From assembly GCA_028571685.1 (NCBI GenBank), contig CM053164.1, positions 37,622,501-37,686,500 of the forward strand: a DNA stretch of 64,000 nucleotides. Direction: 5' to 3'. Positions 22,105 to 34,284 of this stretch are shown here, one piece after another. This DNA is from Heterohyrax brucei. Lineage: Eukaryota > Chordata > Mammalia > Hyracoidea > Procaviidae. Every line of letters begins with the position of its first letter. The first letter of the stretch is position 1. The translations under genes and the position numbers were made by a program. The notes under the pieces are model-generated. The model saw nothing but the letters and a program-made list of their open reading frames with translations, was not told the DNA's origin and ran no database searches.

Positions 22105-22515
22105 CGTGCTCTAAGTGAAAGTTTACAGTCCAATTTGTCACACAAAAACTTGTGCACACACACTGCTATGTAACTCTGTGACAGCACACTCCTCCTTTCC
22201 AAGCTTATTTCCTGTGGTCGTTCAACCACCTCCTGTCCACCTCCCCCATCTCATCTTGCTTCTGGACAGGAGCTGCCCAGTTAGCCTCATGCATCTACTT
22301 AAGCCAAGAAGCACATTCTCTGCCAGTGTCTTTATATATCTTGCAGTCCAGTCCAGTCCAGTCTTTGTCTAAAGAGTTAGCTTTGCAGATGGTATCCATT
22401 TTGTACCAAGACAGACTCCAAGGGCCATGTCTTTCAAGGACCCTCCAGTCTGCTGAACCCTCAAGTCTGGCCGGAAGACAAATTCTTACTGTTCTGGGAT
22501 CTTTGGAGCATCTAT
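22105..22515 (-). repeat. L1 3' end/3' UTR fragment
   Basis: It is parallel to 7325-7860 over most of its length (AGTTTACAGTCCAATTTGTC, CTGTGACAGCACACTCCTCC, CAGTCCAGTCTTTGTCTAAA). L1 assignment is by similarity to the 12156 L1 3' UTR and is moderate. Confidence 0.5.
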
Positions 22516-22714
22516 TGTAGCTCAGACTTGACACTCAGCACAAAAGGCCTTGTCCTGTTCTTTGCTTCAATGCTCAGCGCTGAGTGTTACCCAAGGGTGG
22601 AGAAAATGTCATATAGACCTCTGTGCTCCTGCCAGCACTGTCAGGGTAGCCTGTACCCAGAGGGACCTGGCAAACACTGGGAGGCAATGTGGCTGGCTAG
22701 CTGGAATCATGGGC

Positions 22715-22910
22715 TTGGTTTTTGAACCTTTAACCAATATTCCAGCTCTGCCACCTACTAGATCTGAAGCTTGTGCAAGGTTCTGGGCCTCAATTTACTC
22801 CTCTGTAAAGTGGGTATAATAATAATAGCCTTTGTCTCATGGAGTTGTCCTTAGGATAAAGTGAAATAATGATGCTGTGAAGTACTGAATACATAGTGGT
22901 TTTGATTAGG
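22715..22910 (+). repeat. MIR SINE
   Basis: CCAGCTCTGCCACCTACTAG, then CCTCAATTTACTCCTCTGTA and AGTGGGTATAATAATAATAG follow MIR order. Confidence 0.85.
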
Positions 22911-23852
22911 CTTGTTGAATGTTGAATCTTCTGTCTATGTGTGTGACTGACTTGAGAGGCCCCCATATGCTGGGTAGAAGGGAGAAGGCATCTAGTTCTT
23001 TAAAACTTTACTAAGAATCACCTCTTCAGCCATGGCTCCTTCAGCCCCTTCACAGTGGGCTTTGCACTAGCCATAGTCAGGTAAAGCTTCTGACACAGAA
23101 TTGCCCTAATCAACACACCATCCTCAAGCTACCAAATTCACTGGATTTACTACCAGGACTGGAAGGGTTTTTAAGTGAGAGATTATAAGGAATTAAAACA
23201 ATCTGGAGGTTCAGCAGGGACCAATGATTGCAGCAGCTGCTGGTACCTTTTACTAGGCTGGAGCATCAGGAGGCCTGTGGCTGGTGGATGCAACTTGGGG
23301 AAGTTGCTGAGCGTACCGCAGTCTGCACACATTCACAGAAACACTGGCAAAGACCAGACTGGAGGTAGGACCACATGAGGGCTTCTTCTGTCCCATTCCT
23401 TCTTCATTTCCCACCTATGAAAGCTTCTGTGGCCTTGGTTTTCCTACCTCGTCAGCCAATACAACTCCACTGCCTTCCCTGTCCCCTGCTTTTGCTGTCC
23501 TTGCACTGTGTCCTCTACAGCCTACAAGGCTCCCATGGCTGTGATTGCGTCCTGCATGCAGGGACCCTGACCCCTGCCCCAGCAATTCTCCTGCATGCCA
23601 CAGAGATAACCCCAATGGCCTCTCTTTATGATGCTGTGGCGGGATGTACTATATCACCTTCATTTCAACTTGACATGAATTCTGCCCACTTCTTCTATAA
23701 CACAGCTTTCCCTGTGGCAGAGCACAACCACTAACTAGTCTCACCCTCATAGTCACCCACCTTTAAGTCCTGCCAATGCTTCTCCTACCACCTCTCTCTT
23801 TTAAGCCGTCCCTTCCATCCCCCTGATTCAGGTGACGGGGTGACGAACTCAC

Positions 23853-24030
23853 CGAGCCATTGAGGCCGTTTTGGGTGGCCGTTTTCTTCACCTCTGGCCT
23901 GGATGCAATGATGAGGTAGGTTTCGATGCCCTTCTCTTCGAGGTAATCGCAGCGGCTGCCGCCATTGCCTGGCTCCACGTCGAACTCCCCTTTCAGGCAG
24001 TCCATGGTGCTCTGGGAGATGTGCACGCGC
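23853..24030 (-). CDS. ADCY3: ADCY3 exon: end of C1a, start of C1b
   Basis: This exon is 178 nt, phase 2 to 0. It encodes [20 protein letters not shown] at the end of C1a, then [20 protein letters not shown] and the isoform-typical [10 protein letters not shown] tail entering C1b. The acceptor is CACCTAG and the donor TCG/gtgagt. The next intron is 16.7 kb and carries the L1/LTR block. Confidence 0.97.
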
Positions 24031-26410
24031 CTAGGTGGCCGAGAGACGCCCTCAGCTCGGGCTGGGCCTTCACCCACCCTGGGACCTCACTGGCCAGGCT
24101 GCTTTTGGGCATGTCTCCCAGGACTCAAGGCAGATGGACAAGTGGAGATGTGCAGTGAGTGATGCTGCCACCAGGAGGCGCCTGGGAGGCCCTGCTGCTA
24201 AGGGCCTCACCAACTGGTCAGAGGACCAAACAAGATCAGGAATGTAGAAGTCCCTCTGAGCTTTCAGTTCACATGGTGAAAGTACTCCCCACCGTGCCCA
24301 ATTCCCAGCTGTGACACCCACTTCTGAGGAGTCCCCACTGAGGGACAATTCACAACAGCTTCAGAAAGCAGTTCCCAGGCGCAGGCAGAAAAGCTGTCCC
24401 TGAGGTCAGTGCCAGCCCAGGTAAGTGAGGGAACCTACAAAGCTGCCCCTCAGCCTGTCCATCTTGAGGGCAGGGCCTGCTCCACTGACTGACCAGCGTA
24501 CTGGGTGGAAGAGTTGACGTGAGACGAGCAAGTGCGTGGTACTAGCGCGCACACTACACTGCGGCCTCAGTGTCCCCAGGGAGGCTGGCGCACACTGGAG
24601 CAGCTGCAGTGTGACATCATCAGAGGCTGGCAGTGACATGTGTAAAGGGGCAGGGAGGATTACCTGCTGGGCTGTCCCTAGGGCAGGTCCCAGAGCAGGC
24701 ACGGGTGCAGGGCTCTCCTGTGCCCAGGCAGAGGCAGGATGGGTGAAATGCTGCTCGTGGTGGGGAGGGGCCTTTCTCTGTGGCACCTTAGCTTTCATCA
24801 GTGCCACAGCCCTGAAGGGTGGAGTGGACAGTGCCCTCCCGGGCCCTCCCAATTTCGCCTCAGAGGAGCGCTCACCCTGGGATGCCACCTGACTCCATCT
24901 TGTTGGCCACAGTGACGTCAGTGGACCACACGTCATACTGCCAGCGCTTCTGGCCCAGGACGCCGCCCAGCACAGTACCTGTGTGCACCCCCACACGCAT
25001 GTCCACCCCAGTCTTTGTCTTCTCCCGCACATACCTGCCCAATACACACAGAAAGGAGAGGTCAGGGCATGGCCCTCAGCACCATGGCCACCTCCCCCCA
25101 ACAGGAGGGTTCCACACAGCCCTGCTTCCTGCCACCTGAAACTGAAGACAGCCTTCTCCTACTAACTGCCCCCAGCTCTCTGCCTGCGTTGGAGATAAAT
25201 AACATGGAGCAGGGTTAAGCCAGGCCAGAGCCTGAGCCCAGGCTGAGGTCAGATTCAGCAATCCCAGGCCAGTGTCCCTCTTGGGGGGTAGAGGTGTAAG
25301 CAGCAGAGCGGGACCTCCAGGTTCTCTCTTCTGTTAACAACCATTCACTTACTCATGTGTGCATGTCATACTCCCTAAGCATCTAGTGTGTGCCGGGTAC
25401 TGTTCTAAGTGCCGCAAGCAGAGACCAAAAAGAACAGCTGTGAGCATCTCCTCACTTGAGACCTCCAGAGGGACGCACACTGGGATCAAACCCTGCCTGG
25501 TGGTGAGTGGCGTGGAAGTTAGTCTGTAGACCTCAACTTACTGCCCCCAGGGCAAAGGCAGCATTTGTTTCTTTGTAGGCAGATATTTAGTCTATGTATT
25601 GGAAAAATGTAAAGCCACTGCTGGTCTCCATCCTTGCAGGGCAAGATGCCTCAGCAGAGAGGGTCCCTGTCCAGCTCAGTGCTGGACACCATGCAAAGTA
25701 TATACTGAGAACTTACGTCCACCAAAGGGACCCTTCCTCCAAGGATGTCCACACCACTTGGCACAGTGACAGCAGTAAGGACCAATGGGGACAGGTAGAG
25801 TTTGAGATCCTCACAGCTCACAGGAGGTGAGGGCCATGATGGAGGGGAGGGCCCGGCTAGGGGCACAGAGGCCAGGGACCAGGCCTAGGTCTGCTGACCT
25901 ACAAGCCCAGCTGCTTCCCTGTTCTCTTTCAGCTTTCTAATGTAGGGGAAGGGAGTAGCAATCCCTGAACTTCTCTGCCTTGGGAGCACAAGTGAAAAGA
26001 CAAGAGGACATCGGAGGGGACAAATCCATGCCTCCGCAAATGTGAGGGGGTGATGGATTTCCTAACATGCAACTTCTTACAGGGAAACAAACTGTGGACC
26101 AAGGCAGGAAAAGGACCCCCCAGAGGCTGGAGGCGACTTGTTCTTTCAGCTGCGATGAAGGTAGGCCACGTTCCCCGTGGCCTGAAGCCAGGGACTGAGC
26201 CATCTCACAACACTACACTCGATGCATCGTGTTGGGCACCTCAGATGGATCGCTCTGTGTGGGCCTTGGGATGTTCTGGGCCCATGGCAGGCTGGGACCT
26301 GACAGACCAGCAGGGATGGCCTGCTTTTTCAAAAGGGCCAAAACTGCACTGGGAGTGGGGGTCTGGGAGGCCGCTTCCCTCTAGGGGTCCCCTCAAGTCC
26401 CCTCACTTAC
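24031..26410 (-). other. Two ADCY3 introns around the C1a core exon
   Basis: Introns 24031-24875 and 25035-26410. Bases 25335-25440 resemble the L2 3' end in reverse (GCATCTAGTGTGTGCCGGGT, ACTGTTCTAAGTGC). Nothing else is recognised. Long open frames here (for example 24406-25101 minus, 26050-26739 plus) run through exons in the wrong frame or strand. Confidence 0.6.
24876..25034 (-). CDS. ADCY3: ADCY3 exon: C1a core
   Basis: This exon is 159 nt, phase 2 to 2. It encodes [19 protein letters not shown], then a Gly-rich turn and [20 protein letters not shown], ending GGIPG with a split Gly codon. The segment covers the strand-turn-strand and the conserved Asp/Val/Asn helix of class III cyclase cores. 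The acceptor is GGGCAG and the donor GG/gtgagc. Confidence 0.97.
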
Positions 26411-26538
26411 GAGATGGCCTCCACCATGGCCAGCCCCATGAGGATGGAGCAGACAGCATGGTCCTCCCGGTAGTCAGGCAGGCCGCAGATGCAGTAGTAA
26501 CAGTCGCCCAGAATCTTAATCCGCAGCTGATGGTACTT
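26411..26538 (-). CDS. ADCY3: ADCY3 exon: second metal-binding aspartate of C1a
   Basis: This exon is 128 nt, phase 0 to 2. It encodes [19 protein letters not shown], in which the Asp of LGDCYYC is the second metal ligand, then [24 protein letters not shown] with the last Ser codon split. Both metal aspartates are therefore intact in this genome. The acceptor is CTTTCAG and the donor TC/gtaagt. Confidence 0.97.
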
Positions 26539-26701
26539 CTGAAAGCGGAAGCACGTGCTGGTTCCCAAATCCCTCCTGACAGCGGAGTAGCAGGAGAGAC
26601 AGCAGAGGACGGGCAGGGGGAAGGGAACCCAATGGACAGGAGAGCTGGCCAGGCCTCGGGAGCAGCCCGCGTCATGACCGACAGGCCGGGGGGGCACTCA
26701 C

Positions 26702-26813
26702 CGCTGCCAGCTTGTCAAAGCGGGCAAAGAGCTCGTTGAGCAGCTTCACGAGCTCCTGGGCGCTGCAGGTGGAGGACAGCTGGGTGAAGCCGACAATGTC
26801 AGCAAAGAGGATG
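26702..26813 (-). CDS. ADCY3: ADCY3 exon: first metal-binding aspartate of C1a
   Basis: This exon is 112 nt, phase 2 to 0. It opens with the class III cyclase motif [15 protein letters not shown]; the Asp in FADIVGFT is the first of the two that bind the catalytic metals in the C1/C2 site (family knowledge). It ends FARFDKLAA. The acceptor is CCCCTCAG and the donor GCG/gtgagt. The following intron is only 163 bp. Confidence 0.97.
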
Positions 26814-27414
26814 CTGAGGGGGAGGAAGGCCACAGGCAGGCCAGGTGTCAGGTGGCACTGCCAGCTTCTGCTCCCAACCCATACACAGCAGGATCATGGC
26901 CCACGGGGGCTGTGTCTGACCCTGAAGACAATGAGAGCCTGGCCCTTCCAGGGCACACGTAGAGCTCTGACATGGTACGTCGTCCTGTGGACTTCCCCAC
27001 AAGGGGCCGCCTTCTCCAAGGACCCCATCTGTCAGCCCACCCCACACTACTTCACTACCCTTGCCCTGAGTTCAAGGTCTGCCTTCTAGAAGGAGGATGG
27101 GTTTTGGAATCAGAAATCAAGGTTCTAGGCCCACTGTGGGCAACCTCACAAAACTCACTTCCCTGCTCTGAAAATGCTTCCTCCTCTATAATAAACATGG
27201 GCTGGACCAAAGCCAATTTAAAGTGCATTTCAGCTCTAACACATTCATCACAAGGCTTTGACACAGCGGGTGAGAAGCTGAGTGAAGGAGCAGCGGCTAA
27301 CAAGGCATGCTCTTGCTCCCAGCTCCCCGGGAAAACTCTGAGACCCAGAAGAACCAGGCAGATCCCATAGATGCTCTGGTCTCTGCTGTTAGTGCCCAGG
27401 CCTACTAGACGCAC
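26814..27414 (-). other. ADCY3 intron, 601 bp
   Basis: Bases 27100-27240 weakly resemble a MIR in forward sense (GGTTCTAGGCCC, ACTTCCCTGCTCTGAAAATG). Otherwise it is unremarkable. Confidence 0.4.
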
Positions 27415-27545
27415 CTCACGTTCTCATGGCGGTACATGTACATGGTGTTGAACTGCTGCTGGTCCTTCTGGCTCTCGTCTTTCTTCATGTCCTTCAACAT
27501 CTCGTCAGCCACGTGCTTGGGCAGGATGGAAAGCATAAGGTTCTC
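27415..27545 (-). CDS. ADCY3: ADCY3 exon: start of catalytic domain C1a
   Basis: This exon is 131 nt, phase 0 to 2: 43 codons plus AG of a split serine codon. It starts [16 protein letters not shown], the conserved opening of class III cyclase C1 domains, and continues through the Lys/Asp/Gln-rich stretch typical of type 3 to MYMYRHENV. The acceptor follows a pyrimidine tract (TTTCAG). The donor is AG/gtgcgt. Confidence 0.97.
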
Positions 27546-28078
27546 CTGAAAGGAGAAAGTGGAGGGTTGGTGGGGAAGCAGGATCGGGCCTGTGGTTTCC
27601 CAGTGCAAATTCAGACACTTCTGGGAGCAAGCAGCCTGGTCCTGTTGACAGATGTCCACTGGGAGCCTCCTTGAGGCCTGACAGCTCAGCCCACATTCCA
27701 CGAGTCAGCCAAGGGCCCAGGAAGGGCTGTGAGGGCCCTGCAGAGCCCGGGGAAGCCAGAAACCTGGGGATGGAAGTCCAAGTCTGGCTCTGGGCTTCAG
27801 ACTTTTCCTCAACCTCACGAGAAGTGAAAGTGTTCCTACATTGGGCCACCCTCTTCTGCTCCTGCACGATGAACTCTCTAAGGACAGGATTGATTCATTG
27901 CTGAGCCACCTTGGTGCCACCCACTGAAACCTGCACAGAGCAATCAATTCTTCTGGAAATTTAACTTGATTGATGACCTACTGTATACCAGGCACAGTGC
28001 TAGAGGCTGGTGTATCAACAGAGGGAAAAACCTTCCACCCTCAGAGCAGACAGCTGTGTCCACTGCAGGAGTATAAGA

Positions 28079-28435
28079 AGTACAGGCAGTCCCCAGGCTA
28101 CGGATGAGATCTGTTCCCCAAGTCTGCCGTTCAGTCAAACTAGTAGGTAAAAGTCAGAACCGGTACTTCTGGTTCTCATGCAACATCAATCAAATGTTTC
28201 TTAGTGTACAGTACATATTTAACCTTTTTAATCATAAAACACTCAAGAAACACTTCATGAGCATCACAAAGTAGTGCAGGCGTTAGTCATCACGAACCAC
28301 TGTATTTAACTCACAATTTTAATACAACAGGCTTTACGACAGCCTGTTCTTAAATAACAACTGGATCCGACTCGACGGCACTTGGCTGGCTTGGCTGTAA
28401 GTTGGATGTTTTTAACCTGGGTCCTTAGTGTACCA
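28079..28435. mobile_element. Possible DNA transposon fragment with a SINE tail scrap
   Basis: It starts CAGGCAGTCCCCAGGCTACG, reminiscent of Tigger/mariner-type ends (CAG...TTACGA), in the middle of the L2. Bases 28366-28398 (GATCCGACTCGACGGCACTT) are an AfroSINE tail. Assignment is uncertain. Confidence 0.3.
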
Positions 28436-28654
28436 GCATTGGAGAGGTGAGAGCCAAGGACCACCTGTCAGAGGAAGAAGGAAAGACTTCCTAGAAGTGA
28501 GGCTGGATGAGTCCTGACAACTGAGATGCTCAGGCCATTTCTGACAGAGGGAACCACACGGACAGAGACAGGGAAACTGTACCAGGCTCAGGGACCTGTA
28601 AGCAGATCAAAGGCGGCAGAAGCAGTGGAAAGTAGAGAGTAAGGCATGATTTAT

Positions 28655-28815
28655 CAGGGGTCAGCAAACTGCCTGTCTTCATAAATAAAAGTCTCGCTTA
28701 CATACTGCCTGTATCTTTTGTGGCACCATGGCAAAGGTGAGCAGTTACAACTGTATGACCCACAAAAACTGGAAACATTTATGGTTTGGACATTTTCAAA
28801 TAGTCTGCTGCCTCT
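28655..28815 (+). mobile_element. hAT-type DNA transposon fragment
   Basis: It starts CAGGGGTCAGCAAACTGCCT, the terminal sequence of several hAT-Charlie elements, and continues with GACCCACAAAAACTGGAAAC. It interrupts the L2. The subfamily cannot be named by eye. Confidence 0.4.
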
Positions 28816-31397
28816 CATTTAGAATGGCCTTGTCCGCCACGTGGGAATCTGAAGTCCTCCCTGAGCCCTGTGGGAGGCTATGGTAGAGCTGGCAGAGGAA
28901 CGGACGTGTGCCTGGGGAAGACTGTGCTGGATGACACATTTGGGTGCAGGGCAGTGACAGGAGAGACCCATCAGGAGCTACTGGGTAGCCCAGGCAGGAA
29001 GAGTGTCGAGAGGAGCACCAGGCAGGGGCTGGACCTCTGAGTGGAGCAGAACTGGCAGGACATGGAGACTGCTGGGCGTGAGGGTGATGGGTCTGCGGCT
29101 TGAGCATCTGGGAGGATGGTGCCACTCGCTAAAATAGGGAACAAAGCAGGGAAAACATGTGGAGAAAGACATAGGTTTGGTTTGGGCCACACTGAGCCTG
29201 AGGGACCTGGGAGAGCTCCGTGCAGAGCTGGCCTACAGGTGAGACATGTGGCTGCTCCTGCAGGTCTGGACACTGGGGCTGTGGACAGGGTGTGAGGCTG
29301 GGCTCCAGGTGAGCAGAGCAGAAGGCCCAGCAGAGGAAGAGAAGCCTGCTGTGGCAGCAGTGGACAGGAGTGGTCAGAGGAGGAGGCAAGTGAACAAGCG
29401 GGTACCAGGTCTGCCAGCAGAGAGTCCTGGGAGAGAACAGCCGGAGCTGGAAGACGCAGCAGGGAGACCATGCCCGGGAACAGAGAAACGCCCACTGGGT
29501 GTGAGGAGATGGGTCACCTGGTGACCAGTGGAGAATTCTGGGAGAGAGAGAGCAGAGACAGCTGCAGACTGGCCTCAAGAAGCTGACAGAAGGTAAGACG
29601 CAGTCACTGGAGAGGAATGTGGGCTTGTGGGGGGCTTGTAACAGCAGGAATACCCTGAGGCGGGTGCTGTGCTGAGCTGGACATGGAAAAGAAGAGCAGA
29701 CAACGGGCAAGACAAGGTGCTGGGGGTGGGGAGGCCGAGGTGGCAGAGTCCAGGCAGGGGGTCTTGGCAGGAAGGGAATGACACCCATAGAAGGGGGAAG
29801 GTGGGTGAAACGAAGGGGTGTCTGGTAAAGGATGACAGGGGGACACCTGAGGAGACCCACAAGTAGGAGTTTAGTGAGACAGACATTATACAGGGTCAGA
29901 AAGCACAAGAACTGTGGTCCACGGAGAGCAGGCACTGATGTGGCCCCTGGGACAGCAACGGAGCTGAAGAGAGCTGGAGAGGGTGCCCAGGGGCTGGGAT
30001 ACAGAGGAAGCTGCTGATAGGCCCAGAGCGGGGGGCGGGGGCTGGGGGCGCAGAGAGCTGCAAGGACAGCTGTGTGGTTGGAGAGCAGCCTGCGCCTGAG
30101 CCCCGTGGTGGGTGCCCATGACACGGGATCGGCTGCTGCAAGGTGAGGAGGTCAAGGAGCTGTGTGTCCACAGTGCACGGCTACTGGGGTCCAGGGTGCC
30201 TATAAAACCAGGAGAGGGCATCTTGGTGCTCAGGCCTGGGCTACGGCCTGTTACAACTAGACCACAGTGGCATGAGGCTGGGTGACAAGGAGCCTGGGGG
30301 TCCCAATCCAAGGCAACAACACCAGCCTAGCAAGGTGAAGAGCAGAGACCCTCAACTCTTGCCAAGGCCTGGACAGGAGAGGAGCCTATGATCCCAGCCT
30401 CTGCCCTCCAGAAAGCTGGGCTCAACCTGCCCTTCAGACATACCTGCTCTGCGGCAGGAGAGGGAGGCTGAGCTCAGAGACAGAGGCCAGAACATTGGGG
30501 ACTCACACTCCTTCCCCTGCATGGGCCAGCCAGGCTGCCCACAGGAGTCCAGGTTGGCCCGCCCTCCATGCCCAGCCCTACCTTTTCCCGGGACACTTGC
30601 AGACCAGAAGCCCCACCTGCCCTGGAGACCCCAGACTCCTATCTCTGCGTAGACAGGGAAAACGAATCTTTCTGTGGTGAATCACACCTTTAGAACAAGG
30701 AGTGTCCCCTTCTGCCCACAGTGCCTGAAGCTTTTGCCGTGGTTGCTACCATATTCCTCCAGTTTCCACAGTGATGTCTTCCACCATTAAAGACCTCGCA
30801 CAAGGCACCGTTATAGCTCAGGAATGAGAAGCCAAAATAACCCCAGTGCACCCTGCCTGGCTCTGCCTGAGCCCGGGGCGTAGCAACTGGGTCTCTTGGG
30901 CCCTGCAGCCTGGGCACAGCAAGTGCGTAAAGCTCAGGCATCCTTGGGGCTGTGCGGCTGTCAGGGGTGGGCAGGGGAGGAGTGACAAGGGGACGTCCCT
31001 GTGCTAAGGGCTGGGTAGAGGTAGGGTGGACCTAAGGGCCTCCCCAGGAACTGACTTAACTAGGCACTGTTTAGAAAGCTCTCAGCTTGGGTACAAAGGT
31101 GAGCCTTAGGGTAGGTTTTCAAGAAAAGCTGGAGACTTTGGCCCTGCCAGTTTCTGAGGGCAGCTCTGGCCTCTGCTGGGAGAAAGTGTGAGCAGAGCCA
31201 GGCGGCTGGCAGGAGGCTGGCAGGGGTTGGGGCCTCCCTCGTGTCAGGAATACCAAGAATCCCCCTGCACACCAGGTGTGTTACCCCAGGATGACTGGCC
31301 CTGCCAACGCACTGTGATAACGGGCAAGTTACTCTCCCCGTGCCTTGGCTCTCTCATTTGTAAGAGAGGAGAACAGAATGATTCACTGTGATAAAGC

Positions 31398-31570
31398 AGA
31401 AACCTTGGTGGCGCAGTGGTTAAGTGCTGCGGCTGCTAATCAAAAGGCCGGCACTTCAAATTTACCATGTGCTTCTTGGAGACTCTATGGGACAGTTCTA
31501 CTCTGTGGGGTCGCTGTGAGTCAGCATCAACTCAATGGCAGTGGGTTTGTATTTTGTTGTTGTGGTTGTT
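31398..31570 (+). repeat. AfroSINE
   Basis: GAAACCTTGGTGGCGCAGTG head, CGGCTGCTAATCAAAAGGCC, GGACAGTTCTACTCTGTGGG, GAGTCAGCATCAACTCAATG and a GTTTGTATTTTGTTGTTG tail. This is one of the better preserved copies. Confidence 0.93.
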
Positions 31571-33046
31571 GTGATTACAAAGCACTCAGGGCAGTGTCTG
31601 ACACACAGTCAGTACTCACTATGGTGCAGCTACTCTCGGCTCCTCTGAGAAAAGTGTTTCTGAGGCTGTGGAGTCAGCAGGTGTCTCAGAAAAGTGAGGC
31701 TGAGTATTCCTCCAGGCTGGGAAGCTGGTCACAGGTTTCTAGACGAGTGGTTCCACTGATAGGTTCCACGGCCAACAGAAAACACTGCAGGTCACCCGGC
31801 CTGGCCCTACTGAGTTGTTTGGGCCAGGAGGAGTGACGAAGGGTATGCAAACAAGATCCACCTTCCACGACAGTCGCAGCCTGTGTCTGTCCTTTCCTGA
31901 CACCCGCACGCATGAGCACGGTGCGTGCTGAGGTGAGGAGTACATGGATGCGTGAGGAGCGGAGAGGGCCCGCTCAGGTGTGCGAGCCCGGAGGAGGCGG
32001 GGGACACTGAGGTTTAGAAAGTCACTCACAGTCCTGTCCTGGGCTCCCAGACACTACACAGCTAGGCCTCTCTCCTAGAACTCTTGCCCTCCAGAAAGGC
32101 CCCTCTGGGGTCCCTTTGAGCCCACTAGACAGGGGAAAGATTGCAGCAGAAGTAAGAAATCGGCACACCCGCTGAAGCCCAGACTCAGGCGTCAGGATGC
32201 CCACATCACTGAGGAGGCCATGGACTTGTCCCTTGGGGCGAGGTGCAGAGTCTCTCTTTTTGCAGTGTGTATTTCTGTAACTTTTCCCAAGAGCATTTGT
32301 GAGTTCTGAAAGCTGATATTAAACACTGATTTTGGAAATAGCAAGAAAGGAGCTGTGGTTGACTATTGACGCTACCCAATTTTACTTGTGTGGGTTTGGG
32401 GAACCTTACAGACAACCTCCAAAGGTTAGGCAGACATCTGACAAGAAGATGGGTTTTAAATAGGCAGCAGGTGCACACAGAGGGAAGAACCTGGCAGATG
32501 AGGACGAGAACCAACGGGACAGAGGCAAGGAGAGTCACAGGACACACCGCAGAAGCCACCCTCCTCCCTGCCAGGCTCACCTGGCCACTGAAGGGCTTTT
32601 TACAATCATCTTTCAGTGTGCCTCCCTGGCATCAGGCTCTGCTTGTCCTCCTCTTCAGTTCACCCTCCACGTGGCCTCTGGCCGTGTGGCTGCTGCACTC
32701 AGCCCCCGCCAAGGTCCTTCTGTGCCTTTCTGGCCCGCCTCACACTGCTCTCCTCTGTGGTACCTGTAGCCAAGCTGGACCTCTTGCTTTTCTCTCCCCT
32801 TCCCTGTCCTTCTCTGCTTCTGGCCCCCCTCCCTCCAGAACATCTGTCCCACCCACCTCCACCACAAGCCTCCCCAGGCACCTGCTCAGGTGTGCCCGCC
32901 CTCCTGCCTCCTTCACAGGCCGCGGGCTGGTACCTTGCTGTTGGAGCAGACCTTATCTATCCTCAGAGCTCAGACTCCGAGCCCTTCCTGCATCCTTGAA
33001 GAGTGTGGGATAGTGTTCTAGAAAAAATGCTTGTACACATAAGAAC

Positions 33047-33225
33047 CACTCAAATGCAACCCACTGCCGCTGAGTCAATTCCAACTCACAGCCACCCTAC
33101 AGGACAGAAGAGAAAGGCCCGATCATGTTTTCAAGGCTGTAAATATTATTGGGAGCAGACTGCCGCATCTTCTTTCCACAGAGTGGCCGGTAGGTACACA
33201 TACACAGTGGCTACCTGAAATTCAT
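33047..33225 (-). repeat. AfroSINE, longer subtype
   Basis: The reverse form: ACCCACTGCCGCTGAGTCAA, TTCCAACTCACAGCCACCCT, then GGCTGTAAATATTATTGGGA and GCAGACTGCCGCATCTTCTT, the extra segment of this subtype, and GAGTGGCCGGTAGG. Confidence 0.85.
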
Positions 33226-33454
33226 TCCCAGAGCCCAGGTTAAAGACCCTGACCCCCTGTCACTGTGGTGAAGGAAGGAGGCTGGGATCCCAGCGCATCT
33301 GTCTAGTCAGTCACCCAGGGGGCACGGGACGGCCAGAGGGAGCTCTGCAGGACCAGAGCCAGTGGACGTGCTGGTCTCTCCAACATAGGGCACAGCCTGC
33401 TCTTCCAAAAACAGCAGTTGCTGTATGCTTCTGGAGCCACAGAATGTTCCACGT

Positions 33455-33700
33455 CTTCGACCCATTAATGGCCCTTCTCAGAATTTATCCAAAGGAAGTA
33501 AAAGCCAAAATGTACACAAAGACCTCCATGCCGTAGGACCACCACTTGTGAAGAAGTGGTAAGCTGCCCACAAGCCCAGCAGATGGCTGATTAAACCCTG
33601 ACACATCCTCAGAGTGGAATATTACACAACCTTCACAGTAACGGCAATGGAAACCATTGTGAGACAATGACGATAGGGGGAAGGGAAATACAAAACATAT
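33455..33700 (+). repeat. Old L1M 3' fragment
   Basis: GAATTTATCCAAAGGAAGTA, then AAAATGTACACAAAGACCTC and GAGTGGAATATTACACAACC follow the 3' ORF2 region of old L1 elements. Confidence 0.6.
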
Positions 33701-34284
33701 TCTGCAAAGGGGACGCTGGGATATATATGTGCGCAGACAAGTGAAGGCAGAGGGAGATAAGCAAAAGAAAAAAGATTAATTTAGAGAAAGCATTTAAGAG
33801 AAAAGTTCAAATGTTTTTCAAAATTACTATATGGTTATTATATTGCTGCTTCTTTTTTTTCAAAAAATATTTTTTTTAACTAGAAATAAACACAAAGCTG
33901 ACACCCGCCTCCAGCGGTGATCCTGACCCTGGCCCCCACTAGTCAGTAACCATCACATTTCTTAAAAAGGGAAGACCCTGCAGGGCCCTTGGGCTGCCTC
34001 CAAACCTTCAGGCAGGCTTAGACACAGACTGAAAAAGCACACCTGTGGCCAGGTATGAAGCAAGAAGGGGACCACAGTCCCACAGCAAAAGTGGAGGAAG
34101 GCAGTCACCTGCTTAGAGAGACAAGTGACACAATAGTCATCCTGGGCTGGCCTCGCTACAGTTTTCATGAATGTAAGGACTCATGAGGGAAACGGACACT
34201 ACTGGCCAGGAGTCAAAGTTGTCCCCAACTCACCTGGGCCTTTTCGTATCTACCCTATCTTTTCATGCACATGACCAAAGAGAG

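Larger units (their letters stand above)
7159..23852 (-). other. ADCY3 intron, 16,694 bp, repeat-dominated
   Basis: It contains an L1 3' fragment (7325-7860), a pierced L2 (8085-10460), AfroSINEs, the nested L1 plus MaLR block (12156-20577), an LTR inside a SINE (20822-21595), another L1 3' fragment (22105-22515) and a MIR (22715-22910). Unassigned stretches are 10461-11640, 11784-12155, 20578-20821, 21926-22042 and 22911-23852. I see no coding signal in them. Bases 11180-11330 vaguely resemble old L1. Confidence 0.7.
27960..29900 (-). repeat. Long L2 LINE remnant, interrupted
   Basis: Reverse L2 order from left to right: GACCTACTGTATACCAGGCA, GGAAAGACTTCCTAGAAGTG, GAGTCCTGACAACTGAGATG, GCTGAGCCTGAGGGACC-type region, GGGTCACCTGGTGACCAGTG. 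It is interrupted by 28079-28435 and 28655-28815. The 331-codon minus-strand frame at 29129-30124 lies largely in it; part (ASGTILPDAQAADPS) resembles the L2 ORF2 segment SGTTILPVAQARNLG, but most does not. Confidence 0.6.

Noticed and set aside
24406..25101. 231-codon minus-strand frame
   Set aside because: It reads through the ADCY3 exon 24876-25034 in the wrong frame and into introns.
26050..26739. 229-codon plus-strand frame over two exons
   Set aside because: It is the antisense shadow of ADCY3 exons 26411-26538 and 26702-26813.
29129..30124. 331-codon open frame on the minus strand, the longest in the window
   Set aside because: It is Pro/Ser/Leu-rich low-complexity sequence in a purine-biased tract lying largely in an L2 remnant. 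It has no domain, splice context or known homology, so the frame is probably chance plus L2.
32366..33013. 215-codon open frame on the plus strand
   Set aside because: Ser/Pro/Leu-rich translation of a pyrimidine-rich tract with no family features.
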